Source of the DNA: Brachyspira hampsonii
Lineage (GTDB): Bacteria > Spirochaetota > Brachyspiria > Brachyspirales > Brachyspiraceae
Reading direction: 5' to 3'
Assembly (NCBI RefSeq): GCF_001746205.1
Contig: NZ_MDCO01000010.1
Span: 116,467-180,466, forward strand
Length of the DNA: 64,000 nt
Shown here: positions 53,836 through 62,319 of the stretch, one piece after another
Numbering within the stretch: the stretch's first letter is position 1
How the letters are laid out: each line of letters starts with the position of its first letter
Translations under genes and position numbers: made by a program
The notes under the pieces: generated by a model
What the model saw: the letters and a program-made list of their open reading frames with translations, nothing else
Told to the model about the DNA's origin: nothing
The model's database searches: none

Positions 53836-55182
53836 ATGATTAAATATTACCCAAGCCATAAAAATATATTAAATAAATACAATTCTATTTGCGGCCATCA
53901 GACAGGTATTATGGATTCTCTTATTATAATGCAGGCTAATTCTGTTATTGCTAAAAATATCAATACATGTACTGCTATGCTTCCGGATTATCATAAAATA
54001 TTATTAGGCGATAATGCTGAAGTTAATTATCATCTTTCAGGTTATGGTATTTATAGAGATGAGGCTGTTATTAGATTATTGGGAGAAGGCATTGAAAGAT
54101 ATGCATTATTTACAGCAAATTTATACTTTGAAGAAAAATTAAAATATGCCTCCTATAATCAATTAAAAGAAAAGTATCCTGATAATATAATACCTTTTGA
54201 ATATGTTAAAATATATAGCGATGAAGACTGTAATAAATTAAATAGTATAGGTATTTTAGAAAATATAACAGAAGATGATGTATTGTCTTGGGTACTTCTT
54301 CCTTCTTTATTTGACAAAGAAAAAGAGTATTATGTACCTGCACAGAATTTCTTTTTATCTCATATTATTAGAAGGGATAAGAAGGAAAAGATATTTATAG
54401 GAGGATTTTCAAAGGGAAGTGCAAGTCATAAAAGTATTCCGCTTGCCTTGAAATCTGCTGTCAATGAAATTATAGAATGCGATGCATGCATGATAAAATG
54501 GTATACAGAGAGTAAAGTCAAAGAAGTTATTATTGATGATGATATTCTTAATGAAGTTATAAATAGTATTTTAAAAGATATTGATTATAATATTAGAGTT
54601 TTTGATTATACAGTTGATAAAAAATTAGGATATGTTTTTACTGTTATGCTTGTAAATAAAAGTGAAAAATCTCCTTATATTGTTGTAGGGGCTTCTTCGG
54701 GGCTTAATCCTAGAAAAGTTATATACAGAGCCTTTATGGAGGCTTTAGCTATACTTACATTAAATATTAACGGACCTTTATCAATGCCGGCGGATTATTT
54801 GGATACTGTATCTGAAAAAAATTATCTTAATCTTGACAGTAATGTCAATTATTGGGCTGATGCTGGCAATAAAGATAAGAATTTAAAATTTATTAACAGT
54901 AAAGTTCAGGAAAAAATCGAATTAAAAAAATATAAAAACCTTGAAGTAAATACTGAGTCTGATTTGGAGTATTTATTAAAAGGTCTTTATAATGTATCTA
55001 AATATGCAGTTTATTTGGATATTACATCTGCCGAAATATCGGATAAAGATTTGCATGTTATTCGTGTATATATTCCGGAGCTTGTTCAAATGTCAATGCC
55101 TGCTTTCCCTTACAGTAAGCACCCTAGAATTATTAATAATGGAGGAATTTCAAATAATGAATTTCCACACCCATTACCTTAG
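53836..55182 (+). CDS. sagD: TOMM YcaO cyclodehydratase, SagD-like
   Basis: The 448-residue YcaO protein uses ATP to cyclise Cys/Ser/Thr into azolines. ATP/Mg-binding pairs are visible: Glu84 and Glu87 in LGEGIERYA, and Glu211 and Glu214 in SAVNEIIECDACMI, after GFSKGSASHKSIPLALKSAV. The very C-terminus reads NEFPHPLP, giving the PxPxP ending (PHPLP) that positions active-site residues in azoline-forming YcaOs. GASSGLNPRKVIYRAFMEALAIL is also typical. The end overlaps the CPBP gene by 26 bp, indicating translational coupling. Confidence 0.94.
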   Translation: MIKYYPSHKNILNKYNSICGHQTGIMDSLIIMQANSVIAKNINTCTAMLPDYHKILLGDNAEVNYHLSGYGIYRDEAVIRLLGEGIERYALFTANLYFEEKLKYASYNQLKEKYPDNIIPFEYVKIYSDEDCNKLNSIGILENITEDDVLSWVLLPSLFDKEKEYYVPAQNFFLSHIIRRDKKEKIFIGGFSKGSASHKSIPLALKSAVNEIIECDACMIKWYTESKVKEVIIDDDILNEVINSILKDIDYNIRVFDYTVDKKLGYVFTVMLVNKSEKSPYIVVGASSGLNPRKVIYRAFMEALAILTLNINGPLSMPADYLDTVSEKNYLNLDSNVNYWADAGNKDKNLKFINSKVQEKIELKKYKNLEVNTESDLEYLLKGLYNVSKYAVYLDITSAEISDKDLHVIRVYIPELVQMSMPAFPYSKHPRIINNGGISNNEFPHPLP

Positions 55183-55819
55183 TGCTTTTCTTGTACTGCT
55201 TGCCATTTCTTTTCCTACTTCTTTGGTAGGAATATTTTTCAAATTAAATTTAGGAAAGATTAATACTATACTTCCAAATAGTTTAAGTTATCTTTTATTT
55301 GTGATAATGGTATTTTTTACAGGATATATAGGAATAATTAATTATCATATTGATATTTATTTTGTTGTTTTAGCTTTTATTATGTCCTTTGTATGTATTG
55401 GATTAGAAATATTTGAGGCAATGCTGATTCATTTTTTTAAATATAAATTCTGGATAAAAAGTATAGAAGTTCATGAAATAATAGAAAAAAATAATATATT
55501 ATTTGATATAATAATAATATTCATAGGTGCTTTATGTGAAGAGGTGATTTTCAGGCAGGTTTTTTTTAATATCACTTATAATATATTTAATATTAATATT
55601 CATATTATTATTATACTTTCAGCATTTGTATATTCCATTAATCATATATATTTCGGAGCTAATGCTGTATTTCAGAAGTTTATTGTAGGTATTATTTATT
55701 CTTTATTGTTTGTATTTTCTTCTTTTAGTATAATAGCACCTGTAATTACTCATTTTTTACAGAACTTTATTTTATATATACTATCATTTAGAATAAATAA
55801 AAGAGAGGCATTAAATTGA
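55157..55819 (+). CDS. sagE: CPBP-family intramembrane protease, SagE-like
   Basis: Starting at the ATG at 55157 (GGAGG 11 bp upstream), this is a 220-residue polytopic protein with the Abi/CPBP motifs: Glu128-Glu129...Arg133 (CEEVIFR), His163 (YSINHIYFG), and His199...Asn203 (ITHFLQN). In streptolysin S clusters SagE is the proposed leader peptidase and is also linked to self-immunity. The gene begins inside the 3' end of sagD and its TGA overlaps the TTG of the next gene. An earlier in-frame ATG at 55139 is less well placed. Confidence 0.9.
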   Translation: MNFHTHYLSAFLVLLAISFPTSLVGIFFKLNLGKINTILPNSLSYLLFVIMVFFTGYIGIINYHIDIYFVVLAFIMSFVCIGLEIFEAMLIHFFKYKFWIKSIEVHEIIEKNNILFDIIIIFIGALCEEVIFRQVFFNITYNIFNINIHIIIILSAFVYSINHIYFGANAVFQKFIVGIIYSLLFVFSSFSIIAPVITHFLQNFILYILSFRINKREALN

Positions 55820-56562
55820 TATTTTTAACTCTTTTACCTTATATAGCGGTATCTTTTATATTAGGCATTATAATCAAGTTTTTAGAACATACTAATATAA
55901 TTAATAATATTTGTTTTAAATTAATGAATCATAGCAAGCTTGAATATGATGAAATGTATGTTTATGTAAGCACTTATATATATTGGCTATTAATGATTTT
56001 TTTTGCTGTTATAATAAGTTTAGTACAAAAACAAAATATTTTATTCTATTTATGTATAGAAAGAAAATATGTAATTTATATTTTTATAAATATTTTTGCT
56101 GTTATATCTTCTTTTGAATTTATTATGAGTGTAATAAGTATATTAAATAGAGATATAAAAGTAAATACTATCTTTAATAATATATTATTGGTTCCTTCAG
56201 TATATATGCTTTATTCTTCAAGAAGAAATCCTAAATGGACTTTGATAATGTTTGCCAGTATAATTAAATGTTTATTCTTTAACGGAGTAATATACTCAGC
56301 TGTGAAAATGAAGTTTAGCGATTACAGTATATTTTTTATTATTTTCATAGTAAGTATTTTATTTTCATTAGAAGAAATTTTGAGAGTAAATAGTATAAAG
56401 CAGGCATTGATATTTACAATAGCTTGTTTTGTTGTTACAGCTATTAATACTATCTCATTTGAGTATAGCGGAAGTTTAATTCCTTCTATATTTGCCAATA
56501 TATCTTTTACGCTTTATTATTTTGGGCAGTTTGAGAATATGGGCAAATTTTATAAAAATTAG
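55816..56562 (+). CDS. Membrane protein in the SagF position
   Basis: A TTG start at 55816 has AGAGAGG upstream and overlaps the stop of the CPBP gene. The 248-residue protein has about seven hydrophobic helices (TLLPYIAVSFILGIIIKFL, YWLLMIFFAVIISLVQ, YVIYIFINIFAVISSFEF and others) with few charged loops. It does not show the CPBP motifs. In streptolysin S operons sagF, a membrane protein of unknown function, follows sagE, so position and topology support an analogue. No sequence homology can be claimed by eye. It could be an immunity or maturation factor. Confidence 0.7.
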   Translation: MIFLTLLPYIAVSFILGIIIKFLEHTNIINNICFKLMNHSKLEYDEMYVYVSTYIYWLLMIFFAVIISLVQKQNILFYLCIERKYVIYIFINIFAVISSFEFIMSVISILNRDIKVNTIFNNILLVPSVYMLYSSRRNPKWTLIMFASIIKCLFFNGVIYSAVKMKFSDYSIFFIIFIVSILFSLEEILRVNSIKQALIFTIACFVVTAINTISFEYSGSLIPSIFANISFTLYYFGQFENMGKFYKN

Positions 56563-56628
56563 GTATTAATTTTTTTATATATTTTATATAGAAAATTTAA
56601 TATAAAAAACATCAAAAGGAGTTGTTAT

Positions 56629-56757
56629 ATGATTAGATATTCTTCTAAACTAAGAACAACATGTTCTCTAAAAAGTCAATCTGTTGTGTTGACTCCTGGA
56701 GGATGTTGCTGTACTTGTTGTTGTACTTGCTGCGTTAGCATAACAATCAACAAGTAA
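56629..56757 (+). CDS. sagA: Streptolysin-S-like TOMM precursor peptide
   Basis: The 42-residue peptide is too short for routine calling but has an excellent AAGGAG site 7 bp before its ATG. Leader residues 1-25 begin MIRYSSKLR, matching the streptolysin S leader opening MLKFTSNIL, with Tyr4-x-x-x-Leu8 in place of the FxxxB recognition motif. The leader ends LTPGG, parallel to APGG in SagA. The core, residues 26-42, is CCCTCCCTCCVSITINK: eight Cys, three Thr and one Ser, so 12 of 17 residues are cyclisable. It lacks the long Gly/Ser tail of SagA. It is followed by a terminator hairpin, then the ABC genes. The product should be a polyazole cytolysin, although the activity is inferred. Confidence 0.93.
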   Translation: MIRYSSKLRTTCSLKSQSVVLTPGGCCCTCCCTCCVSITINK

Positions 56758-56789
56758 TTTATTATAATAGTTTATAATAAATTAATAGG

Positions 56790-56826
56790 CCTGCTGTATT
56801 AGTTTTATTAATACAGCAGGTTATTT
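56790..56826 (+). terminator. Hairpin after the precursor gene (partial terminator)
   Basis: CCTGCTGTATTA at 56790-56801 pairs perfectly with TAATACAGCAGG at 56809-56820 around a 7-nt loop, followed by TTATTTAT. The streptolysin S operon also has a terminator just after sagA, giving more precursor than enzyme transcript. Here read-through would supply the ABC genes. Confidence 0.85.
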
Positions 56827-57543
56827 ATGATAATAATTAAGTTGGTTATAATGGAAACATTGATTAGTGCTAGAAATATAGAAAAGAAATTTAATAAAAA
56901 TGTTATTTTAAAAAATGTTAATTTTGATATAAATAAAGGTGAAATAATAGTACTTGTAGGTCCTAATGGGTCAGGAAAAACTACATTAATTAATATATTA
57001 TTAGGAATATTAAAAGCTGATAAAGGCGAATTAAAAATAAATATAGATAATTATAAAAAACATATAGGAGTTCAGCTTCAGTCTACTCCATTTTTTGATG
57101 GATATAGTGTAAAAGATAATATATTAATGTTTTCAGCACTTTATGATATAAAGATGACCGATGAAGAAATAGAAAGCATTACAAAAAAATACGGATTGAA
57201 TCCTAAAACTCTTGCTATAAAACTTTCAGGGGGTGAACAGAAGAAACTTGCTATAATGATAGCTACTATGCAAAATCCGGACTTACTTATATTTGATGAG
57301 CCTACTGCAAGTTTGGATCCTAGAGAAAGGTATAATGTTAAAAATATGTTATTAGAGTTTGTTAAAAATAATAAGACTATACTTTTTACTTCTCATGATT
57401 TAGAGGAAGTTGATGACCTTGCTGGCAAAATAGTATTTTTATATAAAGGCGAGATATTAGAAAGTGGCAGCAAAGAAGAACTTTTAAATAAATATAACTT
57501 TGACAGTTTGGAGAAGCTTTACCTGCATATTACTAAATATTAA
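56827..57543 (+). CDS. sagG: ABC transporter ATPase of the TOMM cluster (SagG-like)
   Basis: The 238-residue protein has Walker A VLVGPNGSGKTTLIN (residues about 43-57), a Q-loop in GVQLQSTPFFDG, the signature AIKLSGGEQKKLAIM, Walker B DLLIFDEPTASLD and the switch His in LFTSHDLEEVDD. The ATG at 56827 lies 6 bp after AGG of the hairpin. An ATG at 56851 (METLISAR) matches the family start better and may be the real one. It would drive export of the mature peptide together with the following permease. Confidence 0.9.
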   Translation: MIIIKLVIMETLISARNIEKKFNKNVILKNVNFDINKGEIIVLVGPNGSGKTTLINILLGILKADKGELKINIDNYKKHIGVQLQSTPFFDGYSVKDNILMFSALYDIKMTDEEIESITKKYGLNPKTLAIKLSGGEQKKLAIMIATMQNPDLLIFDEPTASLDPRERYNVKNMLLEFVKNNKTILFTSHDLEEVDDLAGKIVFLYKGEILESGSKEELLNKYNFDSLEKLYLHITKY

Positions 57544-57598
57544 TATGTTTTTGAAATTTTTAAATTTTATGTAAAATAATAATAAATAAAGAGTAATT

Positions 57599-58315
57599 AT
57601 GAAAACTATATTTAAACTTACAATGAAAAAAGCTATAAGAGATCCTTTTCTTATATTTTGGTCTATATTTTTTCCTTTGGTGATAGTTATATCATTAGGG
57701 CTTTTTTTCAAAATGGAAAGCTATACTGTGCATATACTTACTGCTATGAGTTGTGTGAGTGTTCTTGCTTATTCTTTTATGACTACTAGTTTTAATGTAC
57801 TTAGTCAGAGAATGCGAGGCGTTTATAATCTGCTTAAAGTAACACCTCTTCCTTTATACAAATATATTATAAGTTTATCTTGTGCTTGGGTAATAATATC
57901 TATTATAAGTTGTTTATTTGTATTTTTTGTATGTGCTTTATTTTTTAAATTAGAATTTTATTTTGTTTCTATACTTTTATTTTTGCCTGTAATTATATTG
58001 GCATCTTTGCTTTATATATTTATAAGCTTCTTTGTTTCTAGTCTTGTAAAAAATAATGAGACAGCAAGTATATTATATAATATTATTTTAATGGCTTCTA
58101 TGTTTTTAAGTGATGGGTATTATTCATTATATAATGCTCCTAATATAGTGCAAATTTTAAGCAAATTAAATATTTTTCAGTATTTTTTGAATGCTTTTAG
58201 AGGTGCTTTTTATTTTGATTTTCATGCTTATTTTATTGGTATAGCTGTACTTCTAGTATGTTTAATAATTGCTTTAATTCTTGCAGTTAATACTTTTAGA
58301 TATGCTGATAAATAA
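57599..58315 (+). CDS. sagH: ABC-2 type permease of the TOMM cluster (SagH-like)
   Basis: The 238-residue protein has about six hydrophobic helices in the ABC-2 arrangement ([69 protein letters not shown]; then three more pairs ending [24 protein letters not shown]). The [14 protein letters not shown] segment is the usual coupling region after TM2. Streptolysin S operons have two permeases, SagH and SagI. Only one is seen here, so it may act as a homodimer. AAAGAG precedes the ATG. It is the last intact gene of the cluster. Confidence 0.88.
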   Translation: MKTIFKLTMKKAIRDPFLIFWSIFFPLVIVISLGLFFKMESYTVHILTAMSCVSVLAYSFMTTSFNVLSQRMRGVYNLLKVTPLPLYKYIISLSCAWVIISIISCLFVFFVCALFFKLEFYFVSILLFLPVIILASLLYIFISFFVSSLVKNNETASILYNIILMASMFLSDGYYSLYNAPNIVQILSKLNIFQYFLNAFRGAFYFDFHAYFIGIAVLLVCLIIALILAVNTFRYADK

Positions 58316-58400
58316 TAAATTATTTTTTTTAGTTATTGACAAAATTCTTTATTTATCTTACCTCAAAAAATATATTATAATTAGTTTAGGATTAGTATTA

Positions 58401-58731
58401 ATGTATATAGAAAGTGATATTATAAGAGGTAATATAGATGCTGTGGTTCTGCATTTTTTGGAGTATAATGATTCTTACGGTTATGAGCTTTCTAAATTAA
58501 TTACTGATAAAACTAATGGAGAATATGAGATTAATGGTCAGACTTTATACAGTGCTATAAGAAGGCTCTTAAGGTAAGAAGTTAATAGAAAGTTATTGGG
58601 GCGATGAAAGTCATGGCGGAAGAAGAAAATATTATAAAATTACAGAAGAAGGTAAAAAGTTTTTGAAAGAAGATAGATATATATGGCTATTCACAAAGAA
58701 GATAATAGATAAACTTCTTGATATTGAATAG
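58401..58731 (+). pseudogene. PadR-family regulator, frameshifted
   Basis: The first frame encodes [34 protein letters not shown], then [13 protein letters not shown] and a stop at 58578. The +1 frame continues [33 protein letters not shown] to a stop at 58731. Together these make one complete PadR winged-helix protein (SYGYEL, LYx[15 protein letters not shown] are family hallmarks). A single extra base near 58576 explains the break. The total of 331 nt is one base over a multiple of three. It may be a true pseudogene, a programmed site, or a sequencing error. Confidence 0.8.
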
Positions 58732-58754
58732 ATTTTATATAAAAGAGAAACATT

Positions 58755-59417
58755 ATGATAGATGATTTTTGTAATGAACTGAAAAATAAATACCCTAATA
58801 CTTAAAAAATTAGAGATCAGATTGAAGAGTTTAGAAATTATTTATATATGAAAAGTGAAGAATATATAAATGATTCTAAAGAAGAAGCTTTTAAAAAGGC
58901 TCTTAAATCTTTCGGGAATGTAGATTCACTTCTTGAAGAATTATCCAAGGATGCAAAAATTATTAATAAATATATATTATATTTATTTGCCGGTATTATT
59001 GATATTTTTATTGCGGCTTTTTTAAGTTTATTATTATGCTTTATATCTTTGAAAAATAATAATATATCATTTTTTTCTTATATAAATAATTCATTGATTG
59101 CTAGTATATTTTTTATTATTTCTGGAATAATTGCTATTTTTTTAACTACAGTTATACCATTTATTAATATGCGTAGTATATATGAGGTAGTTGAATATAC
59201 TTATAATTATTATAAAATCAATTTAAAATATTCTATAATAGGTTTTTTTATTATATCTTTAGCCGTATTTATATTCAATATGTTCTTTAGTCCGCATCAT
59301 ATTTGGTTTGTATTTGTTATTATATATTTTTTATCTTGGCCTTTGACTGTATTTTTCTTTTATAAGTTTTTTAAAAATTCTGATAAAAATATTAATGGAA
59401 ATAGTAATGAATATTAA
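58755..59417 (+). pseudogene. HAAS/DUF1700-like membrane protein with in-frame stop
   Basis: From the ATG at 58755 the frame runs 16 codons to TAA at 58803. It then continues in the same frame without interruption to 59417. The N-terminal part fits the HAAS helix domain (MIDDFCNELKNKYPN, then IRDQIEEFRNYLYMKSEEYIN...EEAFKKALKSFGNVDSLLEELSKDAK), with four hydrophobic helices after it. HAAS proteins commonly sit beside PadR regulators. An internal start at 58848 could still make a truncated 189-residue protein. Position after PadR indicates a former regulator-membrane protein module. Confidence 0.72.
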
Positions 59418-60067
59418 TGAGTTTTATAAAAATATTAAAAAGAAATTCCAAATACTAAAGAAGTACTTGAACAGTTAGATGAAATAAAATATATGCTTAA
59501 TTCTAAAGTTAAAGATTAGATTATGTAAAAAATGGAATGAAATATGAAGAAGCATGCACTAAAGCTATAGAAAATCTCGGAAATATTGATGAAGTTTTTG
59601 AAGATATAAGTAAAGATGCTAAAATTGTTTATAATGTTTATATAAAAATATTAACAGCTTTAATATCATCTTTTTCTGCAGCTTTTTTGGCTTTTATTTT
59701 GGGTTTGATTATAGATAATTTAAGTTTTTTTAATGAAACTACTAAAATCGGATATAAACTTACTATGCCTTATTTTTATTTGATGTTATTTATTTATATA
59801 GTTATTTATTCGCTTTGAAATTTTTCTGATAATATCAAACCTAAAATAATAAAGTATAGTCATGATATTTATAAAATTAATTTAAAAAACTCTATTATTG
59901 CAGTTATAATTTATTCAGTAGTAATGCTTGTTATAAATATTGTTACTATTAAATATAATCATTATTTATGGTTTGTTTGGGCTTTATGGGAATATTGAAT
60001 TGGACTATTTTCTATAATTGCAGATTATCATTTATTTAGGAGTAAGATATTTGAATATAAAAAATAA
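59407..60067 (+). pseudogene. Second HAAS/DUF1700-like gene, several frameshifts and stops
   Basis: The ATG at 59407 (MNINEFYKNIKKK) overlaps the end of the previous copy. The continuation IPNTKEVLEQLDEIKYMLNSKVKD is in another frame and ends at TAG. The frame at 59537 then reads KYEEACTKAIENLGNIDEVFEDISKDAK and four hydrophobic helices, interrupted by TGA at 59816-59818 and another TGA near 59996 before the final TAA at 60065. The piece GNIDEVFEDISKDAK parallels GNVDSLLEELSKDAK of the first copy, so this is a paralogue. At least one frameshift and three stops make it clearly non-functional. Confidence 0.75.
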
Positions 60068-60081
60068 ATTTACAAATTATA

Positions 60082-60109
60082 TTGACATATATAATACTTA
60101 TGCTATAAT
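60082..60109 (+). promoter_or_regulatory. Promoter of the outer membrane protein gene
   Basis: TTGACA at 60082-60087 and TATAAT at 60104-60109 are separated by 16 bp. The gene starts about 33 bp downstream. Confidence 0.82.
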
Positions 60110-60141
60110 TGTAATATAATATAAATAGTAGGTGTACTGCT

Positions 60142-61146
60142 TTGAAGAAAATATTATTAGTATTTCTTATATTGTCAAGTTTTCTTTTTGCTCAGAATGA
60201 TTTTGTAAAATCTGGTTTTCATTATAGTTATAATTATTTTGGGTTTCCATTTTCTGTTGATTTAGGATATGCATATAAAAAGAATTCACATTTTGTATAT
60301 GTACCTCGTGTAGGAATAAGTTTTGATTACGGCTCTGAGTCATCATTTGGAATATTTGCTAATATTGGAATGGAGTACAGATACAGAAGATTTTTTATAG
60401 ATTTAAATTATAAACAAGGAATAACGCCTCCTTTTTCTACATTTAATTATAAAGATTTAGAATATTACGGACAATTAAAATTAGGATATTCTTTTGATAA
60501 TGTAATGATTTATTATGGAATGAATATAGGAAAGATACTTTCTTCTGAGAGGGAGGTTTACAGATTAAGTTCTATTTTTAAGATTAATCAAAGTGTTGGT
60601 TTAAGTTCTACATTTGTTGATGACGGAGTTAATAAGTTGAAATTCAATGCTGGAGTAGGGGCAAGTATTATACCTAATGAAAATCAGTATTCGTATAATG
60701 TTTCAGCTAGTATGCCATATTCATTCTTTCATTATTGGGGAGAGCTTGGTATTATGCCTTATATAGGATACAGTGCTTATTTTGATAAAAGCGAGAAAAA
60801 ATATTCTATAGGGTTTAAATATTTATACTCTCTTATGATGATGCCTTTAAGTAATTTAGAAGCTCATCTTAAAAATATGGATTTTCTTACATTTGTTCAT
60901 CTTGAATATAAATTTTTTATGAGATTTCTTCCATCTGGTTTTAATGATATATACTTAGTTGCTTTTGGAAATGTTGGATACGGAAAATATTTTGAAAGCA
61001 GTATTGATAAAGGAAATTTATTATATGTTGTTGGCGGAGGAATAGGATATAACCTTTACGGCTCAACACCTTTGCAATTAACTTTTGGTATTGATAATAA
61101 TAAAAGTTTGGTTATGAATTTGATAATAAGCACTATAGTGTTTTAA
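60142..61146 (+). CDS. Outer-membrane beta-barrel protein
   Basis: A TTG start at 60142 follows TAGGTG. The 334-residue protein has a signal peptide (MKKILLVFLILSSFLFAQN, cleavage after FAQ). Many amphipathic strands rich in Tyr and Phe follow (FHYSYNYFGFPFSVDLGYAYKK, FGIFANIGMEYRYRRFFIDLNYKQG, YYGQLKLGYSFDNVMIYYGMNIGKI), and the C-terminus is ISTIVF with terminal Phe. This is typical of a spirochaete outer membrane porin-like barrel. A consensus promoter precedes it. The next gene starts close to its stop. Confidence 0.8.
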   Translation: MKKILLVFLILSSFLFAQNDFVKSGFHYSYNYFGFPFSVDLGYAYKKNSHFVYVPRVGISFDYGSESSFGIFANIGMEYRYRRFFIDLNYKQGITPPFSTFNYKDLEYYGQLKLGYSFDNVMIYYGMNIGKILSSEREVYRLSSIFKINQSVGLSSTFVDDGVNKLKFNAGVGASIIPNENQYSYNVSASMPYSFFHYWGELGIMPYIGYSAYFDKSEKKYSIGFKYLYSLMMMPLSNLEAHLKNMDFLTFVHLEYKFFMRFLPSGFNDIYLVAFGNVGYGKYFESSIDKGNLLYVVGGGIGYNLYGSTPLQLTFGIDNNKSLVMNLIISTIVF

Positions 61147-61166
61147 TGTTTTGGAGTTTATTATTT

Positions 61167-61466
61167 ATGGCGGATATCAAAAATAAAATAATATTTTCTT
61201 TTTTGTGCTTAATCTTTTATACAGCATTGAGTTTATCATTTTATTTAATACCTTTTGATTCAGAAGTATTAAGTTTAATTGCAATATTTTGTACTACTAT
61301 ATTTAGTGTATTTTTTATACTTCCTGCTTTTTTATATTCTCCTATTTATTCAATAGTGATTGGCATTTTATATTATATATTTTTTAGATTGTTTGAAATT
61401 ATAAGTATGAAGATAAAAGACAAAGCGTTTTTTGCTAATACGAATAATTTGAATAAAGAGAATTAA
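61167..61466 (+). CDS. Small membrane protein, 99 aa
   Basis: The start at 61167 (MADIKNKIIFSFL) has GGAG 10 bp upstream. An ATG at 61146 overlapping the previous stop is also possible and adds seven residues. It has three hydrophobic helices (IIFSFLCLIFYTALSLSFYLI, LSLIAIFCTTIFSVFFILPAFLY, SIVIGILYYIFFRLFEII) and a short charged tail. No family was recognised. It is translationally linked to the outer membrane protein gene before it. Confidence 0.6.
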   Translation: MADIKNKIIFSFLCLIFYTALSLSFYLIPFDSEVLSLIAIFCTTIFSVFFILPAFLYSPIYSIVIGILYYIFFRLFEIISMKIKDKAFFANTNNLNKEN

Positions 61467-61505
61467 CATTATTACCAAGCAGTTTTATGTAAGGGAGGAT
61501 TAAAT

Positions 61506-62228
61506 ATGATAAAAAAATTTTTAACAGTTTTATTTTTATCTTTAAGTTTGACTCTTTCAGCTTTTTCATATAGTAAGGATTTTAATGAGCTTTATAATCT
61601 TTACTATATGATTAATACAAATAAAGAAGGGGATTTAAATGCTGTTATAGAAAAAATAAAAAATGGTAATTATGGAAATATAGAAAAACAAACTTATGAG
61701 AATCTTATTTTACTTATGTATATATATATGAATCCTAAAAGTAAAAGAGAGACTTATAAATTATTAAATGATAATATAAATAAGAATACTCCGTTACTTT
61801 CAGAAAAAGATGCTGATTATATGTCTTCTGTTGCTGATGTGATGAGCGGTGCTATTAATTATTCTTCATTTAATGATGTTATAAAACTTTCAGCAAAAGC
61901 TGGGGAGATATATGATAATGCTTTAAAAGTAAATGCCAATCATTTTCCTTCGCTTTTGGGCAAAGCAATACTTACAGCGTACAGTCCGGAGTTTGTAGGA
62001 GGCGGAATAGATAAAGCAATTCCAATATTTAAAAAGGCTGAAAGTAATGCCAAAGAGAAATGGGAAAAACATATAGTTTATTTATGGACTTCTCAGGCTT
62101 ATTTTAAAAATAATGATAAAGCCAATTATGATAAGTACATAAAAATGGCAAAAGATATATTTCCAGAGGGGGCTTTTATAAAAAATGTTATTGATATGAA
62201 TAATAAAGGAAAAGGAATGTTTAATTAA
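61506..62228 (+). CDS. Exported helical-repeat protein of unknown function
   Basis: The 240-residue protein has a signal peptide (MIKKFLTVLFLSLSLTLSAFSYS) and a mature helical part with TPR-like periodicity, for example AKAGEIYDNALKVNANHFPSLLGKAILTAYSPEFVGGGIDKAIPIFKKAE, then HIVYLWTSQAYFKNNDKANYDKYIKMAKDIFP. The layout resembles periplasmic TPR proteins. AGGGAGG precedes the ATG. It may form a unit with the next exported helical protein and the ABC ATPase, perhaps an envelope transport system, but its role is not known. Confidence 0.7.
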   Translation: MIKKFLTVLFLSLSLTLSAFSYSKDFNELYNLYYMINTNKEGDLNAVIEKIKNGNYGNIEKQTYENLILLMYIYMNPKSKRETYKLLNDNINKNTPLLSEKDADYMSSVADVMSGAINYSSFNDVIKLSAKAGEIYDNALKVNANHFPSLLGKAILTAYSPEFVGGGIDKAIPIFKKAESNAKEKWEKHIVYLWTSQAYFKNNDKANYDKYIKMAKDIFPEGAFIKNVIDMNNKGKGMFN

Positions 62229-62319
62229 TATATAGTTATATATAAGATTATTATAATAGATTATAAACTTAAAAATTGTTAGTATATATAAAATTGCTGT
62301 AATAAATAAGGATATTAAA

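Noticed and set aside
53836..55182. YcaO protein as a stand-alone ribosomal S12 modification factor
   Set aside because: The PHPLP ending, the adjacent SagB- and SagC-like genes and the Cys-rich precursor identify it as a TOMM azoline-forming enzyme.
58281..58577. Longer PadR frame starting at 58281
   Set aside because: The early part overlaps the permease C-terminus and is not PadR-like. The PadR pattern begins at the ATG at 58401 with AGGA upstream.
59407..60067. UGA read as an amino acid (alternative code or selenocysteine) in the broken HAAS gene
   Set aside because: There are also a TAG stop and a frameshift in the same gene, and UGA is used as a normal stop by neighbouring intact genes. 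Decay is simpler.
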